This document shows, in pieces, positions 34,671 to 39,256 of a stretch of 39,256 bases of DNA. The stretch covers positions 250,534-289,789 of the forward strand of contig NZ_AYWX01000005.1 of the NCBI RefSeq assembly GCF_000502875.1. The letters run 5' to 3'. The position numbers and the translations under genes are program-made. How positions within the stretch are numbered: the stretch's first letter is position 1; each line of letters opens with the position of its first letter. Below the pieces are notes generated by a model. The model was not told the origin of the DNA, ran no database searches, and saw nothing but the letters and a program-made list of their open reading frames with translations. This DNA comes from Mesorhizobium sp. L2C084A000. Lineage in GTDB: Bacteria; Pseudomonadota; Alphaproteobacteria; Rhizobiales; Rhizobiaceae.

Positions 34671-35597
34671 ATGAAACTTCTCTGGGATTCGGCGCTCGGC
34701 CTGCTGGTCGTCACCGGCGGCCTGCTCGGCCTGACGCTGCCCTTCGGCAAGCTCGCCACGGCTGCCGGCGTGCCGGCCATGGTCTGGGCCTTCGTCATCT
34801 CGCTCGGCGCCGGCGGGGTCTTGCTGTGCGTGCTCTTGGCTCGCGGCAAGCGGGTCCGGCTCACCGCGCACAAACTGCGCTATTTCTTCGTCACCGCCGC
34901 GGTGTCCTATGCTGTCCCCAACCTCCTGATGTTCTCGGCCATCCCGCATCTGGGCGCCGGCTACACCGGCATCATGTTCACCCTGTCGCCTGTCATCACA
35001 CTGGTGTTCTCGATCCTGTTGCGTGTCCGGCGCCCCAACATGCTGGGCATTGTCGGCATCGCCGTCGGCTTCGTCGGCGCTGTCATGGTGGCGGTGACGC
35101 GCGGCGAGGCCGGCCAGCCGGCCGATTTGTTCTGGGTGGCGATGGGGTTGCTCATTCCGGTCAGCCTTGCCGTCGGCAACATCTACCGCACGGTCGACTG
35201 GCCGGACGGCACCGGCCCGATCGAGCTTGCCGTCGGCAGCCATCTGGCGTCAGCGGCGATGCTGCTTGCCGGCATTCTTCTCCTGTTCGGCGGCGAGGCT
35301 TTCGTGCCACTCGGCGGCGTGCCGCTGGTGGTGGTCGCGCAGGTCGCGTCGGCGTCGGCGATGTTTGCCTTCTTCTTCAGGCTGCAGGCGGTTGGCGGTC
35401 CGGTCTATCTCAGCCAGATCGGTTATGTGGCGGCCGCCGTCGGCCTGTTTGCCGGAACCATCTTCCTCGGCGAGCACTATCAGTTGCTGACCTGGGCAGG
35501 CGCGCTCATCATCACTGCCGGCGTGTTCATCACCACCAGGGCACAAAGCCAGAAGGGTCGAGTTCCTGCAGCCGGAGCCGCCTTGCCGATCCGTTAG
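34671..35597 (+). CDS. EamA/DMT-family transporter, probable MarR target
   Basis: This 308-residue protein has ten membrane helices in two EamA halves. 'YAVPNLLMFSAIPHLGAGYT' and 'FTLSPVITLVFSILLRVRRP' end the first half; 'GPVYLSQIGYVAAAVGLFAG' and 'IFLGEHYQLLTWAGALIITA' end the second. It differs clearly from the EamA protein at 9699. Divergence from a MarR gene with a shared operator suggests export of a small inhibitory molecule or metabolite. Its stop overlaps the ancestral stop of the convergent mmcQ-like gene. Confidence 0.92.
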   Translation: MKLLWDSALGLLVVTGGLLGLTLPFGKLATAAGVPAMVWAFVISLGAGGVLLCVLLARGKRVRLTAHKLRYFFVTAAVSYAVPNLLMFSAIPHLGAGYTGIMFTLSPVITLVFSILLRVRRPNMLGIVGIAVGFVGAVMVAVTRGEAGQPADLFWVAMGLLIPVSLAVGNIYRTVDWPDGTGPIELAVGSHLASAAMLLAGILLLFGGEAFVPLGGVPLVVVAQVASASAMFAFFFRLQAVGGPVYLSQIGYVAAAVGLFAGTIFLGEHYQLLTWAGALIITAGVFITTRAQSQKGRVPAAGAALPIR

Positions 35598-35934
35598 GCC
35601 TGGCTCGCGTCAAAGATTTTCCTGAGAGCCGGCGGGGCAACATTTCGCCATGACATCCGTATTGCGCTGCGAAATGTCTTTCATCGCATGCGTCAAGAAT
35701 GATCGACGTCCAGCCCTTTCGTCCCCATCCACCAGGCACTGGCTTGAAAACCAGCGGTTCGGCTGCAGTCGTCATCTCTTGCTGGCCGATGTCGAGCTTT
35801 ATGACGGCGCGATCGTTTTCGGGCAGCGACATGAAGATGCGATTGCGTACCCGGAAGTCGGCCTTGCCGAAATGCGATTTCTCGGCCGCTTCGGGAAGCT
35901 CAAGCGCCAATTGTCGGGCTCTCACACTGTCCAC
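35594..35934 (-). pseudogene. MmcQ/YjbR-family (DUF419) gene with a one-base frameshift
   Basis: From GTG 35934 the frame reads VDSVRARQLALELPEAAEKS, 'HFGKADFRV', 'FKPVPGGWGRKGWTSIILDA', all typical of the YjbR/MmcQ fold (CyaY-like, DNA-binding in other members). After 'DACDER' the frame is lost and runs to 35530 with no family likeness. If one A is added in the AAA run (TTT at 35679-35681 on the plus strand), the frame continues DEKTFRSAIRMSW, then 'RNVAPPALRKIF', and stops at TAA 35594-35596. 'WRNVAP' is the family's C-terminal signature, and the restored product has about 113 residues, the usual length. So either a real one-base deletion or a sequencing error broke it. It lies 26 bases after ubiG. 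Confidence 0.85.
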
Positions 35935-35960
35935 GGTCCGACAAATCTCCAGATCAGCCT

Positions 35961-36710
35961 TCAGACCGAGCCTTTTTCCGCCAGGACCATGTAGTTGACG
36001 TCCATGTCCTTCGACCGCGCCCAGCGGTCGGCCAGCGGGTTGTAGGTGACGCCGGTGCGGTCGATGATGGTCAGGCCGGCGCCGCCAAGCGCCTTTTCGA
36101 GCTCTTCCGGGCGCACCAGCTTGCCGAACTGGTGGGTGCCGCGCGGCAGCCAGCGCAGCACATATTCGGCCCCGATGATGGCTAAGCCCAGCGCCTTCAG
36201 CGTGCGGTTGATGGTGGCCACGAACATGATGCCGCCGGGCCGCACCATCTCGCCGCATTTGGCGACGAACAGGTCGATGTCGGCGACATGCTCGACCACT
36301 TCCATGTTGAGGATGACGTCGAATTTCTCGCCGGCGTCGGCAAGGTCTTCGGCCGTCGTGGCGCGATAGTCGACGCTGACATTGCCCTCGGCGGCGTGCA
36401 GCTTGGCCACTTCGATGTTGGTTTCGGAGGCATCTGCGCCCACAACCTCGGCGCCAAGCCGCGCCATCGGCTCGCACAGAAGTCCGCCGCCGCAGCCGAT
36501 GTCGAGGATGCGCAGGCCCTCGAAAGGCCTTGCAGCGCGCGGGTCACGGCCGAAGCGCGTCGCTATCTGGTCGCGGATATAGGCCAGCCGGACCGGATTG
36601 AATTTGTGCAGGGGACGGAATTTGCCGTTCGGGTTCCACCATTCGGCGGCAAGGGCGGAAAAGCGTTCCACTTCTCCGGCATCGATCGTCGATCGTCGGG
36701 GCTCTGGCAT
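35961..36710 (-). CDS. ubiG: Ubiquinone biosynthesis O-methyltransferase
   Basis: UbiG performs both O-methylations in ubiquinone synthesis. The 249-residue protein has the SAM motif LDIGCGGG (69-76), '[19 protein letters not shown]', '[10 protein letters not shown]', '[17 protein letters not shown]' and the C-terminal '[19 protein letters not shown]', all UbiG signatures; '[20 protein letters not shown]' is the typical N-terminus. Length is normal. The broken mmcQ-like gene follows by 26 bases. In many relatives lysC lies divergent to ubiG; here a repeat and a different gene stand there. Confidence 0.97.
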   Translation of the reverse strand: MPEPRRSTIDAGEVERFSALAAEWWNPNGKFRPLHKFNPVRLAYIRDQIATRFGRDPRAARPFEGLRILDIGCGGGLLCEPMARLGAEVVGADASETNIEVAKLHAAEGNVSVDYRATTAEDLADAGEKFDVILNMEVVEHVADIDLFVAKCGEMVRPGGIMFVATINRTLKALGLAIIGAEYVLRWLPRGTHQFGKLVRPEELEKALGGAGLTIIDRTGVTYNPLADRWARSKDMDVNYMVLAEKGSV

Positions 36711-36728
36711 CGGTTGGTCTCCTCGACA

Positions 36729-36836
36729 CTACAGCGCCGCGCGTCCTCTTGGACGCGCAAAGGACGCTGTAGCACTTTAAATTCTGCGTATGATCCTTTC
36801 CGAAATCGACTTCGATTTCGGGGTCATGCGCTAGGA
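36729..36836. repeat. Rhizobiales dispersed palindromic repeat upstream of ubiG
   Basis: First hairpin: CTACAGCG...CGCTGTAG (36729-36772) around a perfect GCGCGTCC-tctt-GGACGCGC (36739-36758). Second: CGAAATCGA-ct-TCGATTTCG (36801-36820), enclosed by GCGTATGATC/GGGTCATGCG. I recognise this composite from memory as a very frequent intergenic element in Rhizobiaceae and relatives. It lies 18 bases before the ubiG start and may modulate its expression. Confidence 0.8.
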
Positions 36837-36989
36837 AGTCGGGCGTGAGGCCGCGAATGTCAAGGCAGCATTTTCCTCGGCCTGCCAGGCAACAGGCTCT
36901 GTCAGGGCATGTCACCTGTCACGCGCCTGCATCGAAACACAATTGATCCGCCGGGCGAAAAGGAGACAGGATTTGAATTGGAGGAAACC

Positions 36990-37562
36990 ATGATGAAACA
37001 GGAAACGGCTTCGATCCTTTGGCACCGCCTCGACGTGGAGGGTCACGACGCCTGCCTGTTGTCACAGACCAATGTCGGGCACAGTCTCGAGGGACAGGCC
37101 ATCTTCATCCAGGACGGCAAGCCGTGCTGCCTTGGCTATGAGGTGATCTGCGATGTCGGCTGGCGCACGCGTTCAGCGCGGATCGACGGCTTTCTCGGCA
37201 CCCGCAAGCTGCATTATGCGATCGAACGCGATTCGGACGGCCAGTGGACGCTGAATGGCGAAGTCCAGCAGGGCGTCGACGGCTTTGTCGATGTCGATCT
37301 TGGCTTCACACCGGCATCGAACCTGCTGGCGATCCGCCGGTATGGCCTCGGCATCGGCGAGGCGACGCCTGCCCCGGCCGCCTACCTGACTTTCCCTGAA
37401 CTGAGCCTGGTGCGCCTCGATCAGACCTATCGGCGTCTCGACACGGTTCGCTACGCCTATGCCGCGCCGGTATTCGGCTATGACGAGACCCTCAACATCT
37501 CGCCGCACGGCTTCGTTGTCGACTATCCTGGCCTGTGGAGAAGCGCGGCTGCGTCAGACTGA
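36990..37562 (+). CDS. Putative glycolipid-binding domain protein
   Basis: The 190-residue protein matches the PF06475-type 'putative glycolipid-binding' family (related to PA1994): 'ILWHRLDVEGHDACLL', 'GYEVICDVGWRTRSARIDGF', 'VDVDLGFTPASNLLAIRRYG' and 'YAYAAPVFGYDETLNISPHG' ending 'VDYPGLW' are its features. The fold resembles LolA/LolB-type barrels; actual ligand binding is not shown. There is no signal peptide. GGAGG is 5 bases before ATG 36990 (a second ATG follows at once); the frame is open further up without such a site. It stands alone. Confidence 0.87.
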   Translation: MMKQETASILWHRLDVEGHDACLLSQTNVGHSLEGQAIFIQDGKPCCLGYEVICDVGWRTRSARIDGFLGTRKLHYAIERDSDGQWTLNGEVQQGVDGFVDVDLGFTPASNLLAIRRYGLGIGEATPAPAAYLTFPELSLVRLDQTYRRLDTVRYAYAAPVFGYDETLNISPHGFVVDYPGLWRSAAASD

Positions 37563-37573
37563 AGCGATTGTGA

Positions 37574-39256
37574 TCAATCCGCTGCGCCCTGCGTCGTGCC
37601 GAGCACGTCACGCAGTTTCGCCGCCAGTTGCTCGATGGTGAAGGGCTTGGCGAGGAAATGCACGTCGTGGTCGAGCACGCCGTTGTGGACCACCGCGTTC
37701 CTGGTGAAGCCGGTGGTGAAGATCACCTTCAGCAGCGGCATGCGGGCAAGGGCCTCTTCCGCCAGCTTGCGGCCGTTCATGACGGGCATGACGATGTCGG
37801 TGAACAGTAGGGCGACGTTCGGGTTCTCCGCCAGTTTCTGCAACGCTTCCTCGCCGCTCGCGGCATGAATGACGGTGTATCCGAGTTCGCGTATGGCCTC
37901 GGTGGTGGAGACCCTCACGCGGGCATCATCCTCGACGACAAGGATCGCTTCGGTGACCGGTGCGGCGGGGTTGTCGCCCCGCCCCGTGGGCCCGGCCGGC
38001 TCTTCGGCGCCGAAATACCGCGGCAAGTAGATCTTGATCGTCGTGCCTTCGCCGGGTTCGGAATAGATGTTGACATGGCCACCCGACTGCTTGACGAAGC
38101 CGAACACCTGGCTCAACCCCAGTCCGGTGCCCTTGTTGACCGCCTTGGTGGTGAAGAAGGGTTCGAAGGCCTTGGCGATGACATCGGGGGTCATGCCCGA
38201 ACCGGTGTCGCTGACGGCGATCATCACATACTGGCCGGCCGCGACTTCGGCATGGGCGGCGGCGTAGCTGTCGTCGAGATGGCTGTTGGCGGTCTCGATG
38301 GTCAGCTTGCCATCATCGCCCATGGCGTCGCGGGCGTTGACGGCCAGGTTGAGAACGGCGTTCTCGATCTGGCTCGGGTCGGCATGGGTTTTCCACAAGC
38401 CTCCCGCCAGCACCGTTTCGATGCGGATGGTTTCGCCGAGTGCCCGCCGGATCAGGTCGGACATCCCGGTCAGCAGGCGGTTGGCGTCGACGATCTGCGG
38501 CGCCAGCGGCTGCTGACGCGAGAAGGCGAGCAGCCGGGCCGTCAGATTGGCGGCACGGGTCGCGGCATCGATCGCCGCGTCGATGAATTGTGCGATGTCG
38601 TGCTCGCCGCGCGCCAGCTTGCGCTGGGCGAGATTCATGGCGCTGATGATCACCGCCAGCATGTTGTTGAAGTCGTGGGCGATGCCGCCAGTAAGCTGGC
38701 CGACCGCCTCCATCTTGTGCATCTGGCGGATCTGGGATTCGGCCTTTTCACGTGTCTCGATCTCATTGCCGAGCGCCACGTTCTTGCGCACCAACTCATC
38801 CTGGGCAACGGCAACCTCATGGAAGCGGCGGCGCGATTCCCTGATCGCGTAGCCGGCAAGCAGGAAGATCGCCAGCAGCGCCGCCAGCGAGCCGATGCGC
38901 AGCCAGGCCTCGACCTGATCGATATGCTCGTCGCGCGCGGCGACGGCTGCGGCGCTGATGCGTCGGACCGTATCCATGCTGGTCCGGATTTCGTCCATGA
39001 CTGCCTTGCCCTGGCCGCTGCGAATCAGATCCAGCGCTTTCGTCGCATTGCCCTGGTCGTACAGGGCAATCGTCTCGGCCAGTTCAGCCTGCTTTTGCGA
39101 AAGCGCGTCCTTGATATGGTTGATCGGCTGGACGAGCTGTTCATCGGGGGCGGTCAAGCTGTCGATGCGGGCAAGTTGCCCCGGAATGGCGCCGACAGCG
39201 TTCCGATAGGGTTCGAGATAGGATTTCTCGCCGGTCAGCAGGTAGCCATGCTGACC
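37574..39256 (-). CDS. CHASE3-domain hybrid sensor histidine kinase (5' end outside window)
   Basis: The frame is open from the window edge to the TGA-side end at 37574, giving 560 visible residues; the N-terminus is missing. Visible residues 1-115 are a periplasmic CHASE3 domain (GQHGYLLTGEKSYLEPYRNA, then 'LSQKQAELAETIALYDQGNA' and 'MDEIRTSMDTVRRI'), followed by a membrane helix (about 121-138) and a coiled linker. The H box is 'GGIAHDFNNMLAVI' with phospho-His near 194. N, G1 ('SDTGSGM'), F and G2 ('GTGLGLSQVFGF') boxes follow. A receiver domain ends the protein, with the acceptor Asp in 'LFTDIVMPVMNG' and Lys in 'FLAKPF'. The ligand and output are unknown; no separate response regulator is visible. 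Confidence 0.95.
   Translation of the reverse strand, partial: GQHGYLLTGEKSYLEPYRNAVGAIPGQLARIDSLTAPDEQLVQPINHIKDALSQKQAELAETIALYDQGNATKALDLIRSGQGKAVMDEIRTSMDTVRRISAAAVAARDEHIDQVEAWLRIGSLAALLAIFLLAGYAIRESRRRFHEVAVAQDELVRKNVALGNEIETREKAESQIRQMHKMEAVGQLTGGIAHDFNNMLAVIISAMNLAQRKLARGEHDIAQFIDAAIDAATRAANLTARLLAFSRQQPLAPQIVDANRLLTGMSDLIRRALGETIRIETVLAGGLWKTHADPSQIENAVLNLAVNARDAMGDDGKLTIETANSHLDDSYAAAHAEVAAGQYVMIAVSDTGSGMTPDVIAKAFEPFFTTKAVNKGTGLGLSQVFGFVKQSGGHVNIYSEPGEGTTIKIYLPRYFGAEEPAGPTGRGDNPAAPVTEAILVVEDDARVRVSTTEAIRELGYTVIHAASGEEALQKLAENPNVALLFTDIVMPVMNGRKLAEEALARMPLLKVIFTTGFTRNAVVHNGVLDHDVHFLAKPFTIEQLAAKLRDVLGTTQGAAD

Noticed and set aside
39155..39157. TTG at 39157 as the start of the histidine kinase
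   Set aside because: The frame stays open to the window edge and the upstream residues form the start of a CHASE3 domain, so this TTG is an internal leucine codon.

Overview
The window looks like chromosome of an alphaproteobacterium of the order Rhizobiales, most likely Mesorhizobium or a close relative. The grounds are high GC (about 60-65% in most genes), an ECF sigma/NrsF pair, a grx-nitrilase-DUF1178 cluster, a secA/parvulin/argJ/GNAT/mutT neighbourhood, and several intergenic palindromic repeats of a type I associate from memory with Mesorhizobium. The genus call is inference; no database was searched.

Layout. 1-3064: the end of an ECF sigma factor, its NrsF-type membrane anti-sigma factor, and a PAS/GGDEF diguanylate cyclase. 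3117-5931 (minus): 3-hydroxybutyryl-CoA dehydrogenase and the electron-transfer flavoprotein pair etfB-etfA. 6145-8664 (minus): rhomboid protease, PduO-type cobalamin adenosyltransferase, a HIG1-like small membrane protein and an SDR oxidoreductase. 8720-13018: YihY membrane protein, EamA transporter, glutamyl-Q tRNA(Asp) synthetase, AlkA-type glycosylase and HNH endonuclease. 13181-14682: DsbB and YqaA on the minus strand, then tRNA-Leu(CAA). 14724-18908 (minus): a coiled-coil protein of unknown role and a polysaccharide flippase translationally coupled to a CelD-like acyltransferase. 19113-21064: a lower-GC cassette with an unknown protein overlapping an XRE/ImmA-IrrE metallopeptidase gene. 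21254-30423: secA, periplasmic parvulin, TetR, caspase-like protein, argJ, GNAT and mutT. 30533-34081: orphan Flp pilin, NDUFAF5-like protein, comF, grxC, Nit-type amidase and DUF1178. 34086-37562: MarR regulator with a divergent EamA exporter, a frameshifted MmcQ/YjbR gene, ubiG and a glycolipid-binding-domain protein. 37574-end: a CHASE3 hybrid histidine kinase cut by the window edge.

Most genes are ordinary housekeeping or metabolism. The parts that deserve attention are the foreign-looking XRE-peptidase cassette (a candidate toxin-antitoxin, defence or regulatory module); a single-base frameshift in the mmcQ-like gene; octamer repeats in inverted orientation that run into the C-terminus of a transporter gene; a 140-base palindrome between convergent genes; an 18-bp direct repeat with 22-bp period between secA and the parvulin gene; and a well-placed MarR operator. 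I saw no insertion sequence, prophage or CRISPR array.
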